DNA of 33,638 nucleotides from an uncultured bacterium (GTDB taxonomy: Bacteria > Bacillota_I > Bacilli_A > RFN20 > CAG-826): contig CASDYC010000001.1 of assembly GCA_949285665.1 (NCBI GenBank), positions 291,738 through 325,375 on the forward strand, in the 5' to 3' direction. The notes under the pieces are model-generated. The model worked only from the letters and a program-made list of their open reading frames with translations. It ran no database searches and had not been told where the DNA came from. The position numbers and the translations under genes are program-made. Below are positions 1 through 7,829 of this stretch, piece after piece (position 1 is the first letter of the stretch; the number at the start of each line of letters is the position of its first letter).

Positions 1-1230
1 GTAATCCGTAGTAAAACGAATCTTATATCTATATTTATTACTTTCTTTTATAAGTCTATTTTGTTCTTTTTCATTTAAAGGTATTACATAATTATTTTTT
101 ATATCTTCAGTAATATTTATTTCCTTTTTTTGTTTTTGATTTTTAAATGGTAAATTAAAAAAATCAATTAAAATTTTAAGTCCATAAATAGATTTTACAA
201 GACATATATACTCTATAATTTCAAGCTGGGCCGGATAAAATGGACCTTCTTTTATAAATGTTTGTCCATTTATAAATTTAGATACAAATATATCAAAATT
301 TATTTTATTATAAATTTTAAAGGGCGTAGAAGTATCTAATATTTGAATATTCTCCATATTTTGAACATAACATAGATACATCAAATATTTACGATTAAAA
401 TTACTTTCTGGTTTTGAATAATCATAATTAGTATTTGCAACCGAACCAATTACAATCTCTTTACCATTTTTAGAAAATATATAATAAGGGGTCATAGTAA
501 TTGTTGTTTTCTTGTTATTAAATTCTTTTTTTAAATCTATTTCATTATTAATTAATCCAATACCGGTTTCAAAAGTTATATCTTTTTTATTTTCTTTAGC
601 TCTAGTTATTAATGATAATTTATCTAGTGTTGAGTTAGTTTCTATTTTTATTAAAGATGAATTATAACTATAATTTTCTTTTAGATTTAATAAATCATGA
701 AAAGTAATATCACTTTCTCCTAATTTTAATATTTTTTTGATGAATTCTTCGCTTTCTTTTTTAGTTAAAGATACCGATGACAAAATTGCATTTACAATAA
801 AAGTAATCTCTCCAAGAGATAATTTTTCACTATCTAATAAAAAGAACCCGGTATTACCAGCTTTTACAATTGTAGATTCATTAAATTTATCGAAAGTATT
901 TTCTTTTAAATCAACATAATTTATATAACCAATTTCTTCTATAGCTGCACTTATTGTATCTTTTGATTCAATTTTAACACCGTAATCTTCTTCAATTTTT
1001 TTAATAATATCTTCTCTTGTTAATCTATTATTTACAGATGAATACTTTTTTAAAATACTATAAACAAGATATGAAGTTGGTTTTTTAATTAATTTTCTTT
1101 TTATTTCTTCTGCTTCTTTTTTAGTAATTTTTCCTTCTTTAAGAGAATCAGTTATTATCTGAATTCTTTCTTTTCTATTTTTACAAACTTTACATTGATT
1201 ATATACATAATATGCATTACTTTTTTTCAT
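1..1230 (-). CDS. WYL-domain transcriptional regulator (3' end cut by window edge)
   Basis: I translated this frame by hand. It starts at ATG 1230 with a GGAG 9 nt upstream and stays open for 410 codons to base 1, so the C-terminus is missing. Residues about 53-102 look like the winged HTH of Firmicute WYL regulators (a helix, then LTREDIIKKIEEDYG-like sequence, then a recognition helix). Next comes the linker that begins with aGNTGFFLLDSEKLSLGEI. Residues about 230-320 look like a WYL fold (TMTPYYIFSKNGKEIVIGS, then a strand with MENIQILD). WYL proteins sense nucleic-acid or nucleotide ligands and often repress phage-defence operons (established knowledge). The N-terminal about 50 residues are unusual for the family and carry a Cys-x2-Cys (CKVC, near residue 14). 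A 26-bp palindrome lies 70 bp upstream. The family call is by pattern only. Confidence 0.62.
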   Translation of the reverse strand, partial: MKKSNAYYVYNQCKVCKNRKERIQIITDSLKEGKITKKEAEEIKRKLIKKPTSYLVYSILKKYSSVNNRLTREDIIKKIEEDYGVKIESKDTISAAIEEIGYINYVDLKENTFDKFNESTIVKAGNTGFFLLDSEKLSLGEITFIVNAILSSVSLTKKESEEFIKKILKLGESDITFHDLLNLKENYSYNSSLIKIETNSTLDKLSLITRAKENKKDITFETGIGLINNEIDLKKEFNNKKTTITMTPYYIFSKNGKEIVIGSVANTNYDYSKPESNFNRKYLMYLCYVQNMENIQILDTSTPFKIYNKINFDIFVSKFINGQTFIKEGPFYPAQLEIIEYICLVKSIYGLKILIDFFNLPFKNQKQKKEINITEDIKNNYVIPLNEKEQNRLIKESNKYRYKIRFTTDY

Positions 1231-1298
1231 AATAACAAACTCCAATATAATATTATTAAAATTTTAATTATATTAACACATTATTATAAAAATATTAA

Positions 1299-1324
1299 TT
1301 AAAACATAATATATTATGTTTTAA
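1299..1324. promoter_or_regulatory. 26-bp perfect palindrome upstream of the WYL regulator
   Basis: The half-site is TTAAAACATAATA and the right half is its exact reverse complement, with no loop. It lies about 70 bp upstream of the WYL regulator start and just left of the IS30 remnant. No T-run follows on the regulator side, so an operator for the adjacent HTH protein is more likely than a terminator. An AT-rich palindrome can also arise by chance. Confidence 0.4.
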
Positions 1325-1348
1325 GTATCTATTTAAGTTAAATTTTAC

Positions 1349-1687
1349 TTAACTGAATATTCTAACGCTTCAGCTCTAGAATATTCAAAAGGTGAAATTA
1401 TTTGTAAAACTTTTTATACAAGACCATACCGTTCTACTGATAAATCTTCTTGTGAAAATTTACATAGATTACTCAGATATGCTTTTCCAAAAGGAAAATC
1501 TTTAGCTAATTTAACTCAAGATGTTCTTGACGAAGTCTTTTCACACTTAAATTCATATGTTCGAAAAAGTTTAAATGATAAAACACCATATGATTTAGTA
1601 AAGAAAAAGTTCGGTAAGGAATTTTTAGAGAAAATCAATATAAAAAGAATCGCAAATAAAAAGGTTAAATTAAAACAAATAATTTAA
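1349..1687 (+). pseudogene. IS30-family transposase, C-terminal remnant
   Basis: About 112 codons are open in one frame, ending at TAA 1685-1687, with an in-frame stop upstream and no start codon or N-terminal half. The translation has the typical IS30 C-terminal pattern: FYTRPYRSTDKSSCENLHR, in which the Glu of SCEN is the third acid of the DDE triad, then AFPKGKSL, then an LNxKTPYDL-like segment (SYVRKSLNDKTPYDL) and a Lys-rich tail. The HTH and the first two Asp residues are missing, so the element cannot move by itself. It marks past insertion in this accessory stretch. Confidence 0.85.
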
Positions 1688-1706
1688 CCTAAATACCTTG
1701 CAAAAA

Positions 1707-1749
1707 GGCGAATCACAACTTAAATCCCCGGTGTTGCGATTAAGCCGCC
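1707..1749. repeat. imperfect inverted repeat, possible IS30 remnant right end
   Basis: GGCG plus AATCACAAC (1707-1719) pairs with GTTGCGATT (1733-1741) and CGCC (1746-1749), with one mismatch and a short bulge. It starts 20 bp after the transposase remnant's stop codon, so it may be the right terminal region of the old element or a transcription stop. It is notably more GC-rich than its surroundings. Confidence 0.4.
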
Positions 1750-1817
1750 AAGTTTAATCCAACATCCTTTTAAGTATGTTAAAAATATAGCATTTTACAG
1801 AAAAAAAAGCAATTTTG

Positions 1818-1895
1818 GACATCTTAAACGCGAAATTTTAGGGTAAAACTTGCGTTTCGTCCAAATTTATATAATTTTGTCGCTTTTAAGATGTC
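1818..1895. repeat. nested inverted repeat (MITE-like or terminator-like)
   Basis: Perfect 11-bp arms GACATCTTAAA (1818-1828) and TTTAAGATGTC (1885-1895) enclose a second hairpin with AAACGC (1826-1831) against GCGTTT (1852-1857). The interval is about 78 bp and lies between the transposase remnant and the stop of the nuclease-helicase gene. It could be a tiny non-autonomous element or the 3' structure of the leftward operon. No target-site duplication was identified. Confidence 0.45.
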
Positions 1896-1920
1896 ATCTT
1901 ACAATTTTAATTATTAATTT

Positions 1921-3810
1921 TTATAATATATCAATTTTTGTAATTTTAGAAATATATTCCAATAAATTTTTATCTTCACAATAAATGTAGCAACCTTTTT
2001 GTCCTCTAGTTAGCAAGACTTTATAAGTATTTTTTATAATTTTATCTGCAATTAATAAATAATTTGCTTTATGTTTCAATCCTTTTAACGATTGATCAGT
2101 TCTTGCTCTTTTGCTTGGATCTGTAACAACGTGATTGTTTTCGTATCGTAAATCTTTTCCAATAATTACACCAACATAGTCAAATTCTAATCCTTGCGAT
2201 GTATGAATACAGCCAACTTGATCAAAACTATCATCATCAATAGCCCATGTTGAAGTATTACTAAAGTTCCATTTGGCTTTAAAATTATCTTCTAATTTAA
2301 TGTCATATTCATCCGAATCATTTTTATCTTTTGTTATCCAATCATAACAATAACCAGCTAATATACGTGCTTTATTATTCCTGTTTTTCTTTTTTAGTTC
2401 TTCTTTTAATTTTGTCGGGCTACTAAAAAGTTTTAAATCGTAATCTAAATCAAAATCATAATTTGCAGTTTTTCTTATTTCTAATAAATTATCTATGAAA
2501 GCTAAATATCCATCTGAACCATTACATCTAAATTGACTTTTCAAATTTAAACTATCATCATATATAACTTTGCTTCTTTCAATATTTGCCCATCTTTTAA
2601 TTTCTTCAACACTTCCAATATCTGATGAAGTAACAATTTGATCTTCGTCTATAAAAAATACAGATACTCTTGATGCATGTATAATTTCTTTTATTTGATT
2701 TTCACCTAAATTTTTAAATATACCACTTTTTGAATTTAACCTGTGTGCTTCATCACAAACTATACAATCAAATTCATTTAATCTAGCATTAATAAAAGAA
2801 CCAGAACCAATAAAAAGACTTTTTAAATATCTTTTTTTATATTGATTTTCTATTAACTTTTTAAAGTAAACTTCTCTTGGTGAACTATTTTTTGAAGTAT
2901 AAACAGCAGATTTACCACTCGAAATCAAATCTTTTAAAAGTTGAATAGCTATTATACTTTTTCCTGTACCTGGTCCACCTTTAATAATTATTGTATATTT
3001 ACCATTTACATTATTGACATCTTTAGATAATTTTAAACTTTTATTAACAAGTGATTTTACAATCTCATAAGCAACCTTTTGTTCATCAATTAAATAAAAT
3101 TCTTGTTTTCCTTTAAATATATTACTTATTGCATCTTGCAACGATTTAGAAGGTTTTAATTTTCCGTTTTCAATTTGCATTAAAATATTAATATTATCTT
3201 CTTTTTTTATAAATTTTTTAATAAAATTTGTTAATTTAATTTCATCTCGACCTAAAAAAATAGGAGCTAAAGTTATTGCTTCTTTATAAAATTCATTGTC
3301 TATATGACTACGATTTGCTTCTTTATAATTATGTAAATACGCACAACTTTGAATTTTTATGTTATTTTTTTGAATTGTTTCATTAAAATTTTCAATGACT
3401 TTTGCATATGAATAAGCTTGATATGAAGGATGACAAACAAATCTATTAGAACCTCCAGTATAGGCATAAACAACATCAGGTCTATCAGTTTGTTTACTAT
3501 CTTCCCATTGTTTTAATTCAACTACGACAACATTGTTATTATTATATTCATCGCAGCCAGAAATTAAAAAATCTACTCTTTTAGAAGTTAATGGAATTTG
3601 ATATTCAATTGCAACTTTACATAAATCAGAAATTTCATTGTCATTTAAAACATCTCTCATAAATCGAAGAGAATTCATCCACGCTCTATACTCTCCTTCA
3701 TGACTATGTGGTATATGATGATTATTCATTTCATTTTCAATTACATCAGCAATTATACCTTGTCTTACATCATCAATGAAACCTCCTTTTGTATTTTGAT
3801 AAACAATCAT
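1921..3810 (-). CDS. PD-(D/E)XK nuclease fused to SF1-like helicase (DUF2075 type)
   Basis: This 629-residue protein has two parts. The N-terminal part (about 1-200) has a PD-(D/E)XK signature: Asp80 in KRVDFLISG, then Glu98-x-Lys100 in VVVELKQW. The C-terminal part is an SF1-like/DUF2075 motor: Walker A GGPGTGKS 278-285, Walker B CDEAHR 352-357, motif III FFIDEDQ 385-391, QFRCN about 426, HTSQGLEFD 536-544, and a motif VI-like LLTRGQKG about 599-606. Predicted role: ATP-driven DNA or RNA unwinding coupled to cleavage. The start overlaps the MazG-like gene stop by 4 nt (ATGA), so the two are translationally coupled. Location in a decayed island with an IS remnant fits a mobile defence or plasmid-type cassette. 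That role is inference; the motifs are visible. Confidence 0.8.
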   Translation of the reverse strand: MIVYQNTKGGFIDDVRQGIIADVIENEMNNHHIPHSHEGEYRAWMNSLRFMRDVLNDNEISDLCKVAIEYQIPLTSKRVDFLISGCDEYNNNNVVVVELKQWEDSKQTDRPDVVYAYTGGSNRFVCHPSYQAYSYAKVIENFNETIQKNNIKIQSCAYLHNYKEANRSHIDNEFYKEAITLAPIFLGRDEIKLTNFIKKFIKKEDNINILMQIENGKLKPSKSLQDAISNIFKGKQEFYLIDEQKVAYEIVKSLVNKSLKLSKDVNNVNGKYTIIIKGGPGTGKSIIAIQLLKDLISSGKSAVYTSKNSSPREVYFKKLIENQYKKRYLKSLFIGSGSFINARLNEFDCIVCDEAHRLNSKSGIFKNLGENQIKEIIHASRVSVFFIDEDQIVTSSDIGSVEEIKRWANIERSKVIYDDSLNLKSQFRCNGSDGYLAFIDNLLEIRKTANYDFDLDYDLKLFSSPTKLKEELKKKNRNNKARILAGYCYDWITKDKNDSDEYDIKLEDNFKAKWNFSNTSTWAIDDDSFDQVGCIHTSQGLEFDYVGVIIGKDLRYENNHVVTDPSKRARTDQSLKGLKHKANYLLIADKIIKNTYKVLLTRGQKGCYIYCEDKNLLEYISKITKIDIL

Positions 3811-4124
3811 TTAAATTCGTTCTCCTTATCAAGTGGATATTTTTCGGAATTCTTTTTTAATTTTTCATTTATTATTTCATCAATATTTAAATGATATTTT
3901 TCAGCAATTTGAACAGCATAAATAAAAACATCTGCAAGTTCTTCTTTTATTTTATTTAAACGATCAAGACGATCCAAATCAACATTATTCCATTGATAAA
4001 TTTCTAAAAGTTCAGAAGATTCTAAAGACAATGATAAAGCTAAATCTTTACCATTGTGGTATTTTTCCCAATTTCTATCTTTATTAAATTTATTTATTTT
4101 TTGAATTGTTTTATCTGAAAGCAT
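3807..4124 (-). CDS. MazG-like nucleotide pyrophosphohydrolase
   Basis: This 105-residue all-alpha protein is the usual single-domain MazG size. The metal-binding pattern ExxE...ExxD is present: E35-x2-E38 (LESSELLEIYQW) and E62-x2-D65 (EELADVFIY). The family hydrolyses (d)NTPs or nucleotide alarmones to the monophosphate plus PPi, in the cytosol with Mg2+. It is the first gene of the operon and overlaps the nuclease-helicase by 4 nt. The conserved coupling suggests it supplies or removes a nucleotide signal for that partner (inference). A good Shine-Dalgarno is not evident: AAGG lies only 2 nt before the ATG, so start choice is less certain. Confidence 0.85.
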   Translation of the reverse strand: MLSDKTIQKINKFNKDRNWEKYHNGKDLALSLSLESSELLEIYQWNNVDLDRLDRLNKIKEELADVFIYAVQIAEKYHLNIDEIINEKLKKNSEKYPLDKENEFK

Positions 4125-4334
4125 AACCTTTTTTATTATAACACTTATTATTTGATATAAAATTAAATTAATTTAACAATCAATTAAAGAACAAAAAATC
4201 CCAGCACTTTTGATAAAATATAAATAAAAAAGTCGATTAATATTTAATTTAAATGTCAAAGCGTGAATTATTTATTTTTTTGGTCTTTTAAAAAATTAAC
4301 ATAAATTTTGTTGCTAAATCATAGCATTGAAAGT

Positions 4335-4509
4335 TTACAAGTTCCCAACCATCTCTCCAAGTTTAGAACACATATCTTGGAGTTTTCTTTCAGAAGCTCC
4401 ACCCGTTATAAAATGTGCATTGACATTTAATGTTTTGTATTCCTATTTCATTATAAATTCCTAATGTTATTTTTTTAAAAATATCATAAATTTTACTGCG
4501 TAGAATAAC
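4335..4509 (-). pseudogene. frameshifted 3' remnant of an unrecognised gene
   Basis: Two coding-like pieces lie in different frames. Upstream is VILRSKIYDIFKKITLG and on to EIGIQ. After a frame change near 4440 comes TLNVNAHFITGGASERK through to MCSKLGEMVGNL, ending at TAA 4335-4337. Residue usage (Gly-Gly, Cys, Met, amphipathic helix) looks like real protein. I do not recognise the family. The iteron array lies directly upstream, so it may mark the old gene's promoter region. The stretch 4125-4334 shows nothing else beyond AT-rich upstream DNA of the MazG-like gene. Confidence 0.4.
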
Positions 4510-4525
4510 CTATTTTGATACAATT

Positions 4526-4573
4526 TGCGTACACCCCTCAAAAAGTGCGTACATTTTGCTGAAAATGCATACA
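4526..4573. repeat. three 8-bp iterons with exact 20-bp period
   Basis: TGCGTACA at 4526-4533, TGCGTACA at 4546-4553 and TGCATACA at 4566-4573. Spacing is exactly 20 bp, two helical turns, so all three face the same side of the DNA. Each unit is close to palindromic (TGYRTACA). This looks like an array bound cooperatively by a regulator or replication initiator. It lies between the ATPase gene's 3' side and the pseudogene at 4335-4509. Confidence 0.6.
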
Positions 4574-4831
4574 GCTAAAAAAAGACTAGAAGAATTGACT
4601 CTATCACAAACCGCATTGCTCACATTTAGCATTATCAACTTTATTTTTTTACAATACTTTTTGGTTTTATTATAAAAAAAATAGTCGCTGACCAAATAAC
4701 CCAGTCAAATGGTGAAAAAAGTTCAAACCCTCTTTTGGATAACAGTTATTTTTTTTATAGCCTTTTTCGCTTATATTTTCTCCCGTTAATAAATTATTTA
4801 TTTCTTAAATTATGAATATTATTTTGTTCTA

Positions 4832-5524
4832 TTAAAATAAAAGCCCTCTTTCTCTTAGATGTAATTTCCTTGAATTAGAATAATCTATTATCACTATCAT
4901 CATTAAACAATTTATTTTTGTTTTAATTTTATTACCTAAATCATCAAGAACAGTTACTTCACGTTTTTTGATTAGATTACAAAATGCTTCAATAATCTTA
5001 AGATCAAAACGATCATAATGATCAAAAAGCAAAATAGTATTCTCGTCGATACAATCAATAATCGCTTTAGAAAATATTAGTTCATCATCATTAGTAGATT
5101 CAATTAATGATTCTAGGTTCAAATGATGTTTAATGCAGTTTTCTTTGTTTATAGATTGAATTTTACCTTTATACAAAATGTAAAGTTCTTCTCCTCCATG
5201 GGCAACCATATCTTTAAACCAACCTTCATCGGCTTTCATAAAGCTTATATTCGCTTTTTCTAAATCAAAGTTTGCAATATTATTTGTCACAAATACTGAT
5301 CTTTGAAATTTATTAACAACGTTGTTTTCTTCTAGCCATTCAAGCACAATTGAAGATTTACCTGAACCCGTTAAACCTTCAATTGGAAGGACAGGCATCA
5401 ATCCTGGATTTTTCTTAGCCGATTCTAAAACTTCGTTTAATGCATTAACAATCGGATTAGATGAATCTAGTTTCTCATAGTCATCTTCAGTAATAATAAT
5501 GTCTTCGAATTTTTCTTTACTCAT
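4832..5524 (-). CDS. small P-loop (AAA-type) ATPase, partner of MORN protein; possibly truncated
   Basis: This 230-residue protein has Walker A GLTGSGKSS at 50-58, Walker B ILLFDHYD at 164-171 (Asp168), a sensor-1-like strand LMMIVIIDYSN about 207-217, and then SRKLHLRER, an arginine-finger-like element. The fold resembles AAA modules of the NPIVNALNEAL...PVxPIEGxxGSGKSS kind seen in phage and MoxR-like proteins. No lid domain follows. However, coding-like sequence continues past the stop in other frames (FILIEQNNIHNLRNK, then INNLLTGENISEKGY and on to about 4670), so the gene may be frameshifted. It lies 41 bp after the MORN gene on the same strand, with AAGG 9 nt before ATG. Its P-loop region matches the partner's degenerate C-terminus, so the two probably form a complex (inference). 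Confidence 0.7.
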   Translation of the reverse strand: MSKEKFEDIIITEDDYEKLDSSNPIVNALNEVLESAKKNPGLMPVLPIEGLTGSGKSSIVLEWLEENNVVNKFQRSVFVTNNIANFDLEKANISFMKADEGWFKDMVAHGGEELYILYKGKIQSINKENCIKHHLNLESLIESTNDDELIFSKAIIDCIDENTILLFDHYDRFDLKIIEAFCNLIKKREVTVLDDLGNKIKTKINCLMMIVIIDYSNSRKLHLRERGLLF

Positions 5525-5565
5525 TTTTCATACCTTCATTTTTAGACAAACTAATTAATTAATAA

Positions 5566-7422
5566 TCAATCCATATAAGGATCTAGATCTACCCTATATT
5601 CAGTAGAATGCATTTTCTCATCAATGTTCATTCCTAAATAAATATCAGCAATATTAGATTTTTCTACAAAAGCTATACGTTTATAACGCTTACCTAAAGT
5701 ACTAACGCAATAGATTGAGAACAAAAGATTTTCACTATAATCTCCATCAAGACATTCATTAGTTAAAGCTATTAAATCTAATCTTATATTTATGCTCGCT
5801 TCATCGTATCCATGAATTAACAAAACGCATTTGTTCTTGTAAATCGGATTTTTTAACTTTTCGAATAATTGATTTTTATCGTAGCTATAAGCATCTGTTT
5901 GAATTAATTCTAATCTCTTTTCTTTGCACCATTTTAAAACTATAGGATCAACTGTAAACTCATGAAGCCCTTCAATATAAACATTGTTCCCTTTCGGTGA
6001 AACATTATTTGATGTTTGTCCCTCTCTTTTTCCTCTATATGCTGTCTTTCTTTCATAAGCGAAATTTAGTCCATCAATAATATTTTGCCTATAAGTTTCT
6101 TTATTCATATTTATGATATTCTTTTTGATAATCCATTTTCCGTTTTTAGAGAAAATTCCATTAACAAATTCTCCTTCATAAATAGATCCATTTTTTAACC
6201 ATATGCATCCATTACCATGAGGAACACCATCTTTTATATCCCCTTCATATTTTATTCCCAAAGCATCAAACAGCATGCCATATCCTGTTGGTTGAAAAAA
6301 ACGTAGACCCTGAACTCCAATATAATTTGATTTAAAATTTCCTTCATATATACATGCATTAAGATAATAAGTCTTATCTCCAAAGTGCCCGTCACGGACA
6401 TATGTTATACGGCCTTGAAATTGTTTTTTCTCGGGTAAAAAGTCACCATCTATAAAAAAATGACTATCAAAATCTTGTGTTTCAAAGTCTAACAAAAATG
6501 AATATTGTTGACCAACACAATACTCTCCGTCTTTAAAGAATCCATCAACGAATATGGATCCTGTTGAAAATTCATCTACCGAAGTCAAGTACAAGCAACC
6601 TAATCTATTTGGCTTATATTCATTTTTGTGATTTTTAAATTCCCTTACAAATTCACCTTCGTATTTTTCTATATTGTAAGAATTATAATCACCTGAGTAG
6701 CTATATATAATTGCCTTATCGTTTTCATCATCATTTTCATAAGGATCGGCTTGGATTCTACTTATAGACATGGAATTTTTTTGTTCAAACTTCCATTTCA
6801 TCTTTAAATCATAAATTTCTTCAAATTCGCTTAAAGAATTAAATTTTATACCATCCGCTCCATAGACTATGCATTCTTCTGCAGGGATACCATCAGAAAA
6901 ATAACCTTCATATTTATTAACTCCATTATGAAAAATACCTTTTCCATTAATTTTTCCGTCAAGAAATTCTCCGGAATACTTTCCTTCAGCATTATGAAAA
7001 CTTTTATCTATACAACTTATTTTATTAACATATTCATAGGAAACTCGATTAATTACGCCATATAAGGTTCCTTTACCATGAGGCACTTCATTTTTAAATT
7101 CTCCAACGTACTTATTGCCATCTTGATACCAAAATGTTCCTGAGCAATCTACTCTATGGTCATTAGAAAATTCACCTTCATATTTATCACCATTAAAATA
7201 CCAATAGATACCATGTCCTGATTTTAAATCATTAACAAAGTTACCCTGATACTTATCTCCATTAGAATACCACATTGTGCCAAAGCCATTACGTAAGCCA
7301 TACTCAAAGTGGCCTTCATACTTAGATCCATCATCATAATAAATAATGCCATCGCCTACACTAGTAAAAGCTTTGGAACCTTTTCCTACAATCACTTCTT
7401 TTCCATCACATATTATTTTCAT
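5566..7422 (-). CDS. MORN-repeat protein with degenerate ATPase-like C-terminal domain
   Basis: This 618-residue protein has about 9-11 MORN repeats (YEGxFxxGxxxGxG pattern) at residues 35-185, 254-270 and 355-430. Clear units include YEGHFEYGLRNGFG, YEGEFVNGIFSKNG and YEGDIKDGVPHGNG. Residues about 481-618 align by eye with the downstream ATPase: YIEGLHEFTVDPIVLKW against PIEGLTGSGKSSIVLEW. Walker A is lost (GSGKSS replaced by EFTVDP), and the Walker B position is VLLIHGYD with His instead of Asp. So this is a pseudo-ATPase fused to MORN repeats. MORN repeats bind membranes or proteins in known cases. There is no signal peptide or TM segment. Codon use appears less AT-rich than the core genes. 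An AGGAG lies 13 nt upstream of the ATG, a long gap. Function unknown. Confidence 0.75.
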   Translation of the reverse strand: MKIICDGKEVIVGKGSKAFTSVGDGIIYYDDGSKYEGHFEYGLRNGFGTMWYSNGDKYQGNFVNDLKSGHGIYWYFNGDKYEGEFSNDHRVDCSGTFWYQDGNKYVGEFKNEVPHGKGTLYGVINRVSYEYVNKISCIDKSFHNAEGKYSGEFLDGKINGKGIFHNGVNKYEGYFSDGIPAEECIVYGADGIKFNSLSEFEEIYDLKMKWKFEQKNSMSISRIQADPYENDDENDKAIIYSYSGDYNSYNIEKYEGEFVREFKNHKNEYKPNRLGCLYLTSVDEFSTGSIFVDGFFKDGEYCVGQQYSFLLDFETQDFDSHFFIDGDFLPEKKQFQGRITYVRDGHFGDKTYYLNACIYEGNFKSNYIGVQGLRFFQPTGYGMLFDALGIKYEGDIKDGVPHGNGCIWLKNGSIYEGEFVNGIFSKNGKWIIKKNIINMNKETYRQNIIDGLNFAYERKTAYRGKREGQTSNNVSPKGNNVYIEGLHEFTVDPIVLKWCKEKRLELIQTDAYSYDKNQLFEKLKNPIYKNKCVLLIHGYDEASINIRLDLIALTNECLDGDYSENLLFSIYCVSTLGKRYKRIAFVEKSNIADIYLGMNIDEKMHSTEYRVDLDPYMD

Positions 7423-7448
7423 AAGTAAGTAGATACTCCTATATAGAC

Positions 7449-7478
7449 AGTTTACACGCCCTCCCCGTATCGTTTCAA
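7449..7478 (-). promoter_or_regulatory. candidate promoter of the MORN/ATPase operon
   Basis: TTGAAA (7478-7473) and TAAACT (7454-7449) are separated by 18 bp, 26 bp before the MORN protein start. The -10 is only moderately like TATAAT. The spacer is GC-rich for this DNA (GATACGGGGAGGGCG). Confidence 0.35.
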
Positions 7479-7523
7479 GAAAATTTTTTTGTCACTAAGC
7501 ATATTTCCCTTGCTGAACTGCTA

Positions 7524-7829
7524 TTAATAAAGTAGACACAAATAATGATTAACAATTGAAGAAGAAATTAATTTTTCAAAATACAAATAAGGAAAATTAA
7601 CTAAGCATAGCTCATAAGAAGAACTTTCCTTTAGTCTTTCTAACGTCAACTCTTTCCATGCTTCTGATGAAGTAAATTTGTTAAAAATCGTTTTCCCTTC
7701 TCTAAAAAAATGCCACGCAAATGGTTTATTATTTAATAAATCTAAATTAAATTCACTGTTTTCTTTTCTTTAACCATCATTGTAAGGTCCAAAATAAATA
7801 TAATTTAAAATATTTTCTTCTTTTTCCAT
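7524..7829 (-). pseudogene. small unrecognised gene interrupted by an internal TAA
   Basis: ATG 7829 has AAGGAAAAT directly before it. The frame runs 19 codons (MEKEENILNYIYFGPYNDG), meets TAA at 7770-7772, then continues in the same frame for 81 codons (RKENSEFNLDLLNNKPFAWH, FREGKTIFNKFTSSEAWKEL and so on) to TAA 7524-7526. The downstream part looks like real protein rich in aromatics. I do not recognise the family. It precedes the MORN operon on the same strand and may be a lost third component or an unrelated remnant. The interval 7830-8070 is AT-rich with no coding signal that I can support. Confidence 0.45.

Noticed and set aside
737-919. 60-residue rightward open frame
   Set aside because: It lies on the opposite strand of the WYL regulator reading frame, which is open for 410 codons; a shadow.
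4526-4573. Iterons as a CRISPR array
   Set aside because: Units are 8 bp with 12-bp spacers, only three copies, no cas genes.
4510-4695. 61-residue leftward open frame over the iterons
   Set aside because: Lys/Ser/Cys-rich composition without recognisable pattern, overlaps iterons and AT runs, no clear SD; probably chance.
5566-7422. MORN protein as a phosphatidylinositol phosphate kinase or methyltransferase
   Set aside because: The C-terminal domain shows neither kinase nor SAM motifs; it resembles the neighbour ATPase with lost Walker motifs.
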